Shown here in pieces: positions 20,546-30,437 of a stretch of 36,716 nt of DNA (within the stretch, counting starts at the first letter, position 1; the number at the start of each line of letters is the position of its first letter). Origin of the DNA: Chara braunii (Eukaryota; Streptophyta; Charophyceae; Charales; Characeae). The stretch covers positions 3,259,523 to 3,296,238 of the forward strand of contig BFEA01000009.1 in the NCBI GenBank assembly GCA_003427395.1. The letters are read 5' to 3'. The translations under genes and the position numbers were made by a program. The notes under the pieces are model-generated. The model was not told where the DNA came from, ran no database searches, and saw nothing but the letters and a program-made list of their open reading frames with translations.

Positions 20546-21129
20546 ACAACATCACATCTTCCTTGGTACGATTGCACTCTCAATCACACTTCCAATTCTC
20601 AAGCGCAAAAGTCATTTTCATGAGTTGGCTCTTATGCCAAGGGTCCCATAGCCCCTTTGCCCCTCTTCCCTTTCCCTCTTGGTGCCCAGTTCCTCTCGCC
20701 CCTATCCCGCTCGAGACATTTCTAGCCATCACTCACCTGCACAATCCCACACAAGCAAGAAGATTCATACAATCCCCCATTGGGGGTCAACACATAGCCC
20801 TTGCGACATGCCTATCTTTTCAAATTCTTTGGCTGCTCTTTGTCCCATCTTGTTGCTCACTCAGCCCATTCTCTTCTCATAGTCATGCAGTCGGGGAAAT
20901 GGTTGAGTCAAACTGACCTCTCTTTCAACTTATGCTTTCTTCGGATCTCGTCGTTTTCCCACTTTTTTTCAAACGTCCTTTCTTTTGCCTTCTTGGTGGC
21001 AGAAGGGACCGACTATCCTCCCCTTGTCCTCTTTCTCCACCAAGTGAGGTCTGATTTCATTCACCGTCCGTACCCTGGCAATGTTTCCAAGTGAGGGGAG
21101 AAGGGTTAGTCATATGCCAAGTGAGGGGA
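20546..21129 (-). other. Leader of element A, part 2
   Basis: Noncoding, and again alignable with the right end of B (36235-36660): ATTGGGGGTCAACACAT and CATGCAGTCGGGGAAA occur in both, followed by GTTGAGTCAAACTGACCTC. No primer-binding site complementary to a common tRNA 3' end was recognised. Confidence 0.55.
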
Positions 21130-21338
21130 CGGGAGANAGGGAGAGAGAAGGCAAGGTGATAAGGGGGGGAGGGGAAAGAGAGGACTTGACAAGGAGGGAG
21201 GGAAAAGGGGGAGAGGGAGAAGGAGAGAGAGAGAGAGAGGGTGATGAGGAGAAAGAGAGAGAGAGAGAGAGAAACACAGAGACAGAGAGACAGACAGAGA
21301 GAGACAGAGAGAGAGAGAAAAAAAAAAAAAAAAAAAAA
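21130..21338. repeat. AG/GAGA microsatellite ending in an A run
   Basis: A purine-only stretch dominated by GA and GAGAGACAGA repeats with one ambiguous base, ending in 21 A. The same kind of GA run starts at the equivalent place in B (36676), so the microsatellite belongs to the element. Confidence 0.85.
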
Positions 21339-21429
21339 CTTCTAATTAAATCAGCTCCCCATAGCACCAACCAAACGTCGATCACTCGTCTCATAGAAAA
21401 AGGTTGACTAAGTATATCTTGGAATGTTA

Positions 21430-23925
21430 TGCACGAACACGACAATGAAAAGCTAGATCAATGGAAAACACATGCTCGTAGAGAAGAAGATTATCTAAAC
21501 AAGGTCCGGAACATGAACTTGATAATGAGAGACAAGACTAGTGGAAAACACATGCACCAAGAGTAGAGATCAACAAGGCAAAGATCCGGAACATGAACTT
21601 GACAATGAGAGACTAGACTAGTGGAAGCACATGCACAAAGAGAAGAGATCAACTAAGCAAAGATCCGGAACCTGAACTTGACAATGAGAGACTAGACTAG
21701 TGGAAAGCCCATGCACAAAGAGTAGAGATCAACAAAGTAAAAATCCAGAACATGAACTTGACAATGAGAGACTGGACTAGTGGAAGCACATGCACAAAGA
21801 GAAGAGATCAACAAAGTAAAGATTCGGAACATGAACTTGTCAATGAGAGACTAGACTAGTGGAAAGCACATGCACAAAAGAGTAGAGATCAACAAAGTAA
21901 AGGTCTAAAATTTCACATCAAACATAAACTTGACAATGCGAGGCTAGACTAGTGGAAACATATGCACAAAAGAGAAGAGATTAACGAAGTAAAGATCCAA
22001 AATTTCACATCAAACGTGAAATAGACAATGAGAGACTAGACTAGTGGAAACACGCGCACCAATGGGAAGAGTCGAACTAAGTAAAGATCCGGAACATCAC
22101 ATCCAACTTGAACTTGACAAATGAGAGGTTAGACTAGTGGAAGCACATGCACAAAAGAGAAGAGTTCAACTAAGTAAAGGGTCGGATATAATCTTGACAA
22201 TGAGAGACTAGACTACTGGAAAACACATGCACAATGAGAAGAGATCAACTAAGCAAAGATCCGGAACATGAACTTGACAATGAGAGACTAGACTATTGGA
22301 AAACACATGCACAAATGAGAAGAGATCAACTAAGCAAAGATCCGGAACATGAACTTGACAATTAGAGACTAGACAAGTGGAAAGCACATGCATAAACAGT
22401 AGAGATCAACAAGGTAAAGATCCGGAACATTACATCCAACATGAACTTGACAATGAGAGACTAGACTAGTGGAAGTGCATGCACAAAAGAGAAGAGTTCA
22501 ACAAGGCAAAGATCCGGAACATTACATTCAACTTGAACTTGACAATGAGAGGTTAGACTAGTGGAAGCACATGCACAAAGGATAAAAGATAAACCAAGAG
22601 AAGATCCGGAACACCACATCAAACATGAACTTGACAAGGAGAGACTAGACTAGTCAAAGTACATGCACAAAGAGAAGAGATAAACTAAGCAAGGATCCGG
22701 AATATGAACTTGACGATGAGAGACTAGACTAGTGGAAAACACATGCACAAAAGAGAAGAGATTAACAAGGTAAAGATCCGGAACATTACATCCAACTTGA
22801 ACTTGACAATGAGAGGCTAGACTAGTGGAAACACATGCACAAAGGAAGAGATCAACTAAGTGAAGATCCGGAACACCACAGCAAACATGAACCTGACAAG
22901 GAGAGACTAGACTAGTGGAAGTAAATGCATAAAGAGAAGAGATCAATTAAGGAAAGATCCGGAACATGAACTTGACAATGAGATACTAGACTAGTGAAAA
23001 ACATATGCACAAAAAAGAAGAGATCAACAAGGTAAGGATCCGAAATATTACATCAAACTTGAACTTGACAATGAGAGACTAGACTAGTGGAAAACACATG
23101 CACAAGGAGAAGAGATCAATAAAGTAAAGATCCGGAACATTACATCCAACTTGAACTTGACAAAGAGAGACTAGACTAGTGGAAAGCACATGCACAAGGA
23201 GAAGAGATCAACAAAGTAAAGATCCGCAACATTACATCCAACTTGAACTTGACAAATGAAAGACTTGACTAGTGAAAGCACATGCACAAAGAGAAGAGAT
23301 CAACAAAGTAAAGATCCGGAACATGAACTTGTCAATGAGAGACTAGACTAGTGGAAAACACATCCACAAAGAGTAGAGATCAACAAAGTAAAGGTCCAGA
23401 ATTTCACATCAAACATAAACTTGATAATGCGACGCTACACTTGTGGAAGCATATGCACAAAAGAGAAGAGATTAACGAAGGAAAGATCCAGAATTTCACA
23501 TCAAACATGAACTAGACAACGAGAGGCTAGACTAGCGGAAGCACGTGCACCAATGAGAAGAGTCCAACTAAGTAAAGATCCGGAACATTACATCCAACTT
23601 GAACTTGACAAATGAGAGACTAGACTAGTAGAAGTACATGCACAAAGAGAAGAGATCAACTACGCAAAGATCCGGAACATGAACTTGACAAGGAGAGACT
23701 AGACTAGTGAAAAACACATGCACAAATGAGAAGCGATTAACTAAGCAAAAATCCAGAACATGAACTTGACAATGAGAGACTAGACTGATGGAAAGCACAT
23801 GCACAAAAAAGAAGAGTTCAACAAGGCAAAGATCCGGAACATTACATTCAACTTGAACCTAATAATGAGAGGCTAGACTAGTGGAAAGTACATGCACAAA
23901 GAGTAGAGATCATCTGGAACATGCA
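21430..23925. repeat. Satellite array 1, units of about 80 and about 94 bp
   Basis: About 29 head-to-tail units, each containing GAGACTAGACTAGTGGAA, CACATGCACAAAGAGAAGAG, ATCAACAAAGTAAAGATCC and GGAACATGAACTTGACAATG. Longer units carry an extra TTACATCCAACTTGA-type insert of about 14 bases before GAACTTGAC. The two unit lengths are interspersed, so there may be a higher-order order. The core ACTAG-A-CTAGT is palindromic. Minus-strand ORFs over the array (for example 22208-22393) merely translate the repeat. The leading 90 bases from 21339 are transitional. Confidence 0.9.
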
Positions 23926-24515
23926 CGAAGAGTAGAGATCATGCGGAATATCACACCAAGTAGGCACATGACAATGAGTGGCTAGACTAACGAAAAGCAT
24001 ATGCACATGAAGGGAAGATCATCCGGAACATCACACCAAGTATGAACAAGGCAAAAAGATGCTACATTAATGAAAAGCACATGCACATGAAGGGAAGATC
24101 ATCCGGAACATCCCACCAAGTATCAACAAGACAAAGAGATGCTAGACTAATGAAGAGCACATGCATATGAAGGGAAGATCATCCAGAACATCACACCAAG
24201 TATGAACAAGACAAAGAGATGCTAGACTAATTAAAAACACACGCATGTGAAGGGAATATCATCCGAACATCACACCAAGTATGAACAAGACAAAGAGATG
24301 CTAGACTAATGAAGAGTATATGCATATGATGGAAAGATCATCCGGAACATCACACTAAGTATGAACAAGACAAAGAGATGCTAGGACTAAATGAAAAACA
24401 CATGCGTATATAGGAAAGATCATCCGGAACATTACACCAAGTAGGCACATGACAATGAGTGGCTAGACTAACGAAAGGTATGCACGTGAAGGGAAGATCA
24501 TCTGGAACATCACAT
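23926..24515. repeat. Satellite array 2, about 80-bp units related to array 1
   Basis: About seven units of GAAGGGAAGATCATCCGGAA, CATCACACCAAGTATGAAC, AAGACAAAGAGATGCTAGAC and TAATGAAAAGCACATGC. Shared words (CCGGAACAT, GCTAGACTA, CACATGCAC) show a common origin with array 1, but the unit differs throughout. Confidence 0.85.
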
Positions 24516-24728
24516 GCTATCACGTGAGTGAAAACAAAAGTCTAAGTAGGCAAGATCACCAAGGTTGAATCAAAGGTCATCCATGGGAGTAGCGGTGCAC
24601 TACTTCCTAGTGTATGAGTGAAAATTACAGGTTTGGAGAGCCCATGTCATCATGATTGTATCATGGATCAATCATGGGTGTAGCGCTATACCACCTACTA
24701 GTGTGAGTGTGAAAATCACAAGTTTGAA
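24516..24728. repeat. Two degenerate repeats before the gap
   Basis: Two stretches share GAGTGAAAA, CATGGGAGTAGCG or CATGGGTGTAGCG, CACTA or CACCTACTAGTG and ACAGGTTTG or ACAAGTTTG, with a period near 110 bases. They are probably the edge of a third repeat array cut off by the gap. Confidence 0.55.
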
Positions 24729-25713
24729 NNNNNNNNNNNNNNNNNNNNNNNNNNNNNNNNNNNNNNNNNNNNNNNNNNNNNNNNNNNNNNNNNNNNNNNN
24801 NNNNNNNNNNNNNNNNNNNNNNNNNNNNNNNNNNNNNNNNNNNNNNNNNNNNNNNNNNNNNNNNNNNNNNNNNNNNNNNNNNNNNNNNNNNNNNNNNNNN
24901 NNNNNNNNNNNNNNNNNNNNNNNNNNNNNNNNNNNNNNNNNNNNNNNNNNNNNNNNNNNNNNNNNNNNNNNNNNNNNNNNNNNNNNNNNNNNNNNNNNNN
25001 NNNNNNNNNNNNNNNNNNNNNNNNNNNNNNNNNNNNNNNNNNNNNNNNNNNNNNNNNNNNNNNNNNNNNNNNNNNNNNNNNNNNNNNNNNNNNNNNNNNN
25101 NNNNNNNNNNNNNNNNNNNNNNNNNNNNNNNNNNNNNNNNNNNNNNNNNNNNNNNNNNNNNNNNNNNNNNNNNNNNNNNNNNNNNNNNNNNNNNNNNNNN
25201 NNNNNNNNNNNNNNNNNNNNNNNNNNNNNNNNNNNNNNNNNNNNNNNNNNNNNNNNNNNNNNNNNNNNNNNNNNNNNNNNNNNNNNNNNNNNNNNNNNNN
25301 NNNNNNNNNNNNNNNNNNNNNNNNNNNNNNNNNNNNNNNNNNNNNNNNNNNNNNNNNNNNNNNNNNNNNNNNNNNNNNNNNNNNNNNNNNNNNNNNNNNN
25401 NNNNNNNNNNNNNNNNNNNNNNNNNNNNNNNNNNNNNNNNNNNNNNNNNNNNNNNNNNNNNNNNNNNNNNNNNNNNNNNNNNNNNNNNNNNNNNNNNNNN
25501 NNNNNNNNNNNNNNNNNNNNNNNNNNNNNNNNNNNNNNNNNNNNNNNNNNNNNNNNNNNNNNNNNNNNNNNNNNNNNNNNNNNNNNNNNNNNNNNNNNNN
25601 NNNNNNNNNNNNNNNNNNNNNNNNNNNNNNNNNNNNNNNNNNNNNNNNNNNNNNNNNNNNNNNNNNNNNNNNNNNNNNNNNNNNNNNNNNNNNNNNNNNN
25701 NNNNNNNNNNNNN
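24729..25713. other. Assembly gap (985 N)
   Basis: All bases are N. Open reading frames reported through it are meaningless. The inner edge of the right LTR and the primer-binding site of element A may be hidden here. Confidence 1.

Positions 25714-25763
<50 letters not shown>
25714..25763. repeat. Run of 50 A next to the gap
   Basis: Pure adenine run on the plus strand between the gap and unique sequence. It could be a true A tract or an artefact of gap closing. Confidence 0.9.
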
Positions 25764-25765
<2 letters not shown>

Positions 25766-27623
25766 GAAGAAGCCTTCCTTCCTCTCACCTTGTTGATTCC
25801 TTGATGTTGGTGTCCTCTTGATGAAGCTTCCCTCTCCTTGCAAAATCCCCTCTTGGCTATGGCTTCCTTCTTCTCCAAGCCCTTCTCTCCTCCTTCCCTA
25901 CTCTCTCCCAGGCTATGGCAAGCTCCCACAGCTATGGCTATGGAGGCTTCCCCTCAAGGAGGGCTAATGGGGCTCCTCTAGCCTCTCCTTCTCTCCTACA
26001 CCCAGGAGGGATATGGCGGATCACCTCCTAAGTGTCTCTCTCACCATCACTATCCTATAAAGTCCTCCCCATTACCTCCTAGTCTCCTCTAAGCTCTCCC
26101 ACTAGCATGGGTTCCTCCCTCCTCACTCCAAGTGCAAAGGTGCTTCTGTGAGCTCACTTGGGAAGCATGGGCACTCCTCATGCAAATGTGAGAGTGGCGG
26201 ACTGCATCCTCAACTTATGTAGGCTGAAACAGCAGTCCGGCCAGCCCATGAGCCTCTCCAAGTGCCTTGGGGTGAGCCGAGGTACCCCTAAGGCCAAATT
26301 CCCATACTAGGCCCTTCTGAAGGTACCTGGGCCTCATTTTGGCCAAGTCCATGCAGTCCGAGTGGTTGGTACCCACTCGGACTGCCTCTTGGCCTACTCC
26401 GGCCTCTTTTTCATTGCTCAAATGCTGCCCCCTAGGGTCCTCGTGCGCAAGGGGCAGCAATACTTGAAAGAAAAAGGCCTTGTGGGTCTTTTTCTCGATT
26501 TTTTCAAGTTTCGGCCTCCCTTGGGTAGGCCGGGGCATTTTTCCATGTGGCGGCACATTTTCATCCTTGGATCTGGTTGAGATCCAAGGCCAGCAATAAT
26601 CCGAGCTACCCCCTAGTAGTCCTTGCTTCAATTTTGAGCCCCTAAGTTTACTTTTTCAATTTTGGGTGCATCGGGCTCTCTTTTTGGGCCAAATGCACAG
26701 TTTTGGTCTTTTCCCTCTTTTGTTTCTTTCCATTTTGGGCAGCCACCTAATTTTGGAGCTAGCCGTTTTGAGCTGGCCCACAAAAAACGGCTAGTTCCTC
26801 TCCACCATGAGATCTGATCTCAGATCCATCGTCAAAAAGAAATCCGGCCACTTCCTTTTTGCCTTTTCTCTCATTTTCTGCTTTTTAATTTTGATTTTAA
26901 TAAGATATGGCCCCAAGGGCCATATCTCTTCAATCCGGATTGCCCTCCCTCATTCTAGGAGGGATGAGGTCACAGTTGGGACCTGCCAGTCCCTACTGTG
27001 CAGGTCCCAATAGGCGGACCCATTTGGTCCCCCGCAACATTCCGGATGACGTTCTATTTTTATTTTTTTGGGGCCCATTGCCCTTGGTGGTCCCATCATT
27101 TCTACATGCGTGCTGATTTTTCTAGGCCGTGAGATCTCATCTCACGGTTGCCGTTTACCGTCTTTACTTGCCCCCTTGCCGAAATTGCTCCTTTCTAACC
27201 TTCCGGGTTTGCCGTAGTCCATTTCCTCTTGGCCTTGGCATCCCCATGCAGTCCGTAATTTCTCAGACTACGGTCATGGCTGTTTTTCTACACCCATAGC
27301 CCCAGAACTTGCCCCTTGTTAAAAAAAAATGAAGCCTTAAATTTTCTAGTGCAGTCGGGCTCAATATTGGCTCCGGATGCACCTAAAACATGTGTTTTCT
27401 CTCCCCCATGCAGTCCGTTGCAACTCGAACTGCAATGGGGGTCAATTCCTTAGCCCCAATGCCCCACAACTAGCCCTTACTCAAAAGAAAAAGAAACGGC
27501 CAATTTCCAAGTGCATCCGGACTTGATTTTGGCTCAGGATGCACCTAAAACATGTGTTTCTCCTCATGCATGTATTCCGTTTTATTCCGGTTGCAAGAGG
27601 CCTTGATTTTCTTTGATTTTCTC
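25764..27623 (-). other. Hairpin-studded region, probable continuation of the right LTR
   Basis: No credible gene. Perfect or near-perfect stems: 13 bp at 26353-26365/26373-26385; 8 bp GCTGCCCC at 26424-26458; 9 bp CCTTGGATC at 26565-26589; 11 bp CTAGCCGTTTT at 26759-26794; 7 bp at 26811-26826; 10 bp GATATGGCCC at 26904-26926; 11 bp TTGGGACCTGC at 26976-27010; 9 bp CCGTGAGAT at 27127-27147; nested CCATG and CCGTA at 27244-27278; CCCCCAT plus GCAGT at 27403-27441; and 18 bp at 27603-27620/27628-27645. The style continues without a break into 27624-28300, which is proven LTR. That suggests the LTR extends left to at least 26.3 kb. The first 400 bases (25764-26180) are CT-rich with CTATAAAG at about 26054 and no stems of note. 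Confidence 0.6.
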
Positions 27624-27785
27624 TGCAAAAATCAAAGAAAATCAAAGTTTTTTCTAACCGCCATATTCCAGAATGAATCTGGTTACGGATGAATCTCCCC
27701 AAGTGACCGTTTTTTACCGTTAAGACCTTTTTCTCTTTTCTTTTCTTTTCTTTTCTTTTCTTTTCTTTTCTCCTCCTTTCTTGGA

Positions 27786-28294
27786 CAGTAGGGACCTGCC
27801 AGTCCCTACCTATGGCAGTCCCTACTGATGGCCAACTCACTCACTCCCTCTCACTCTTTTTGTCTTATTCTCCCCCCTTTTCTTTTCTTTTCTCTTTTTT
27901 TCCTAGCATGCCAAGTGTCAAGTGTCCGTTAAGGCCCTTTTCTAGCCTCTTCCTCTTAGTTTTAGCCCTCCCTATGCCCAAGGTGCAGTCCGTTATTTCT
28001 CGGACTGCAATAATGGCCTTCCCATGCCCATGGGAGCCTCCTTTTACTCCTACATTTCTCCCACAATGGTCCCTCCTACTCCGATTTTCTCCCGGAGGGC
28101 TATTTTTCACATGGGGTCTTATTTGACTCTGTTTTCTTGAGGGAGGCTGATCCGAGATTTTTCGGATTGCTCCCATGCCTCCCACTTCAGTTTTCTTTNC
28201 TTTTCCTTTTCCTTTTGGCCTTCCCATTTGTCACCACTAGTACTTGCACTAGTGGTGCTAATATTTTTTGCCGTCAAGATGTTGATCTTGACGG
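27786..28294. other. Cluster of short hairpins in the right LTR copy
   Basis: Stems: CAGTAGGGAC/GTCCCTACTG (27786-27827) with an alternative partner GTCCCTAC at 27802-27809; GCAGTCCG/CGGACTGC (27985-28008); CCCAT/ATGGG (28021-28034); CTCCG/CGGAG (28078-28097); ATCCGA/TCGGAT inside GGGAG/CTCCC (28141-28174); CACCACTAGT/ACTAGTGGTG (28232-28257, loop ACTTGC); and CCGTCAAGAT/ATCTTGACGG (28271-28294, loop GTTG). All have counterparts in the left LTR. Confidence 0.75.
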
Positions 28295-28367
28295 TGTACC
28301 TTGTATTTATTATTTTTCCCTCATGAGGTGCCGCTGTTTCTTCTTGGGACTTTCACATGTCCCCGAC

Positions 28368-28574
28368 ACTTGTCTGGTCGGTGGTCCCCGCCACTCAGTC
28401 CTGTCGGTGGTCCCCGACACAGTCCTGTCAGCGGTCCCCGACACTTAGTCCCGCCGGTGGTCCCCGACACTTAGTCCCGCCGGTGGTCCCCGACGCTTAG
28501 TCCCGCGCGGTCCCCGACACTTAGTCCCGCCGGTGGTCCCCGACACTTAGTCCCGTCGGCGGTCCCCGACACTT
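28368..28574. repeat. 26-bp tandem repeat in right LTR, about 8 units
   Basis: Same unit as 730-1024, with several shortened units (for example around 28420 and 28500). The difference in copy number from the left LTR indicates slippage or recombination after insertion. Confidence 0.85.
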
Positions 28575-29083
28575 TGGCCCCGGGTGCCTTTCCCCGAGGT
28601 GTTCCATGCCCCTTAGGCGTCTTGTCGCCCCATAGCGACCCTCTTCTTAGTCTTTCCTCGCGCCTTGTGCGTGCCGATCTCTTTGGCCGTGGGCCTCCGC
28701 TCCGAGGCTCCCGTAGGTGGCCCCCACGTTGACTGCTCATTTCCCGGTTTCCCGCGGCATCTGGCCGCCCATCCCTCGACTTCGTCATTCCCTTATTGAT
28801 GTCGCGCTGCAATCGTTAGTTCAAAAGGCCCCTTGGCCTTAGTCTTATTGCATTTCGATGGCCCTCCCGGCCTCCTGCCATGTTCTATGTGCCCCTGTTC
28901 TTACGCTCGCTCGCTTGCCGCCGCTTAGTTCTTTCCCCCTGTGGTTCTCGCCCCAGAGCATTACTCCCTCCTGCGGCCTAATCCTTTATCTCGTCTCACT
29001 TCGGATTTCTCTGTTGTGCACAGTTCGTCCATATTCGGTCTCTCGAGTGATGGGAAGTTATTCGGGACTCACCAGTCCCGACA

Positions 29084-30003
29084 ACGTGCTGCCCTAGGTG
29101 GTCAATCTTCTCCTCCTCAGTCCATTTCAGTAAGGCTATCAGGTTTCCGTAATCTATGAGGAATTCCGTGATGTTTGCCCCATCGAAAGTGAGTTTCTTC
29201 TTCGCGTCTGAGAGATACCCCTGATTCTTATTCAGCGCCCGGGTGAGGGTGGCTACTATCCTTTTAAGTCCCCATTTAGAGCTACCCACCTCATCGACCG
29301 CACTATTCCCCTCTCCTTCCCTGCCTTCCTTGTGCTTTTCCCCGATTTTCGGTGTTCCCTCCGGATCAAACCAGCCTAACACCCTCTCTCTAGGACTCCA
29401 GAGTCCATCGCATCCCTTCGTTGCTTTGGACGTGGCGGGCAGACGGCTAATGCCGCTATCGATAGTCGGCGGGGTCGTGGCCTTTTCTGCCTCTATAGTT
29501 GGGGACTCCCCCTTTTCCTTCCCCTTCTTGCTGGGTGTTCCCTTATGGTTGTTATCTTTTGCTTCGTACCTGGCTTCGCCCTGACTGGTCCCGCGTCCCT
29601 CTCGTGACCCTTCCCCCTAGGGATTCTTTTCATTCCCAACCATCATTTGTTCAATAAGTCTCGCCTTGTATTCTGCGGTCCGCTTTTCTATTTCCGCCAA
29701 TTTGCGGCGTGCATCCGAGACTTTCGTTTTCTTGGGCGTGGTTCCTCCGGAGTTCCGAGGGCTCGCCCTTTCGTCATCCCTCCCTTCCCTGTTCTCCTGC
29801 GGTCCTCTTTTGCTACCCCCAACTTTTCCTGTACTTTCCCCTGTAGAGAGGCCCTTCCCTTCTTCTCCGGTCCCTTCTGGCTTTGCTGATTCCTGATATG
29901 ACCCCTCGTTCTGTTCCTCGTCCCTATTCGTACCCTGACTCCCTCTGCTCTGCTGGTTGTCGTCGTGTTTTGGCGACGCCATCTCTTTACCTAGCCTACA
30001 CAT
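29084..30003 (-). pseudogene. Gag N-terminal part of element B, cut by LTR of A
   Basis: One frame from MASPKHDDN (or the first in-frame start, 30003) through a TAG at 29617-29619. The N-terminal part is low-complexity and charged. The coiled-coil RRKLAEIEKRTAEYKARLIE is identical to that of A. After the stop the frame continues TIEAEKATTPPTIDSG, LGWFDPEGT, LTRALNKNQGYL and KKKLTFDGANITEFLIDY, and ends LGQHV exactly at the LTR edge. Reading on into the LTR gives a chimeric tail to 28996 that is not Gag. In A the same region is broken by a frameshift and a TGA, so the two copies complement each other in showing that the coiled-coil segment is the N-terminus of Gag rather than a separate gene. 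No zinc knuckle remains. Confidence 0.8.
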
Positions 30004-30437
30004 GAAAAAAATTTTTTTGCGAATAATGGCCGATTGTTCATGGCTTCCCTAGTTCCAGCCCTAAAACCCGGTTGTTTTCATGCCCTTTTCCATTTTTCAT
30101 AAGTCGGGACGACACTCCTGTCTTTTCTTTCCCAGGACAACGTTTAAATTTTCCTCCGTCGTTGCCGAGGTCTGGCATTTTGTCGTTGCCCTGCCTCGGT
30201 TCTCAGGGCGGTGTCTTAGCCCAGTGGCCTTCCCCTTGAGGATAGCCTTTTTCGGCTTTCTGACACCCAAATGCCCCGGCATTCCTGGTGCAGGTGGTCT
30301 TCCTAGTTTCTTCTTGTCGCATCGTTAGGTAGGGCAGAACTCCAACCACTGCCCCCCTTTTCGCTGATGGCTATTTTCTCATCTTAATACCCATCCTTTA
30401 TTTTTCCCATCTTCCCCCCCCGACGCCTTTCCTTACG
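30004..30437 (-). other. Spacer between U4 and gag (copy B)
   Basis: About 430 bases without a credible ORF. It corresponds in position to 13179-13632 of A, with weak similarity by eye. Confidence 0.45.

Larger units (their letters stand above)
1..29083 (-). mobile_element. Element A: very large Ty3/gypsy LTR retrotransposon (decayed), 3' LTR truncated by window start
   Basis: Seen: two closely similar copies of one sequence at 1-1537 and 27624-29083 bracket a minus-strand Gag, protease, reverse transcriptase, RNase H and integrase set. A polypurine tract touches the inner edge of the left copy. The domain order PR-RT-RH-IN is that of Ty3/gypsy elements. Both LTR copies begin, on the minus strand, with TGTC. 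The left LTR runs off the window, and the inner edge of the right LTR and the primer-binding site were not found; they may lie in the gap or the satellite. The span includes a 985-base N gap, a hAT-like insertion and about 3 kb of satellite, so 29 kb is a span, not an exact element length. Inference: A inserted into element B at 29083/29084. Confidence 0.75.
27624..29083 (-). repeat. 5' LTR of element A (inner edge not determined)
   Basis: Matches 1-1537. Its right edge is sharp: the LTR reads CCAGTCCCGACA up to 29083 (minus-strand start TGTCGGGACT) and the next base belongs to the gag of element B. Similarity to the left LTR is much higher than that between the A and B internal regions, which assigns this LTR to A. 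The terminal 20 bases form a perfect hairpin, TCGGGACT/AGTCCCGA (29062-29081), that has two mismatches in the left LTR. Hairpins occupy 27624-28294. One ambiguous base lies at 28199. AATAAA occurs on the minus strand near 28305, a possible polyadenylation signal. Confidence 0.75.

Noticed and set aside
21081-21445. ORFs over the AG microsatellite (Glu/Arg-rich or Ser/Leu-rich)
   Set aside because: Low-complexity translation of a dinucleotide repeat.
22208-22946. Minus-strand ORFs with repeated LVDLFSF-type motifs
   Set aside because: They translate the satellite array; frame is not kept because units are 80 and 94 bp.
24652-25929. Long ORFs across the N gap
   Set aside because: They are almost entirely ambiguous bases and the 50-A run.
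25764-26200. Possible plus-strand promoter (CTATAAAG near 26054)
   Set aside because: A single TATA-like word in CT-rich sequence with no gene downstream; not enough to call a promoter.
26215-26631. Minus-strand ORF of 138 codons in the hairpin region
   Set aside because: It runs through several perfect inverted repeats, has no recognisable motif, and its composition looks like translated structure rather than protein.
28471-28812. Minus-strand ORF in the LTR (113 codons) and its counterpart at 991-1266
   Set aside because: They overlap the 26-bp repeat, differ in length and frame between the two LTR copies, and have no motif.
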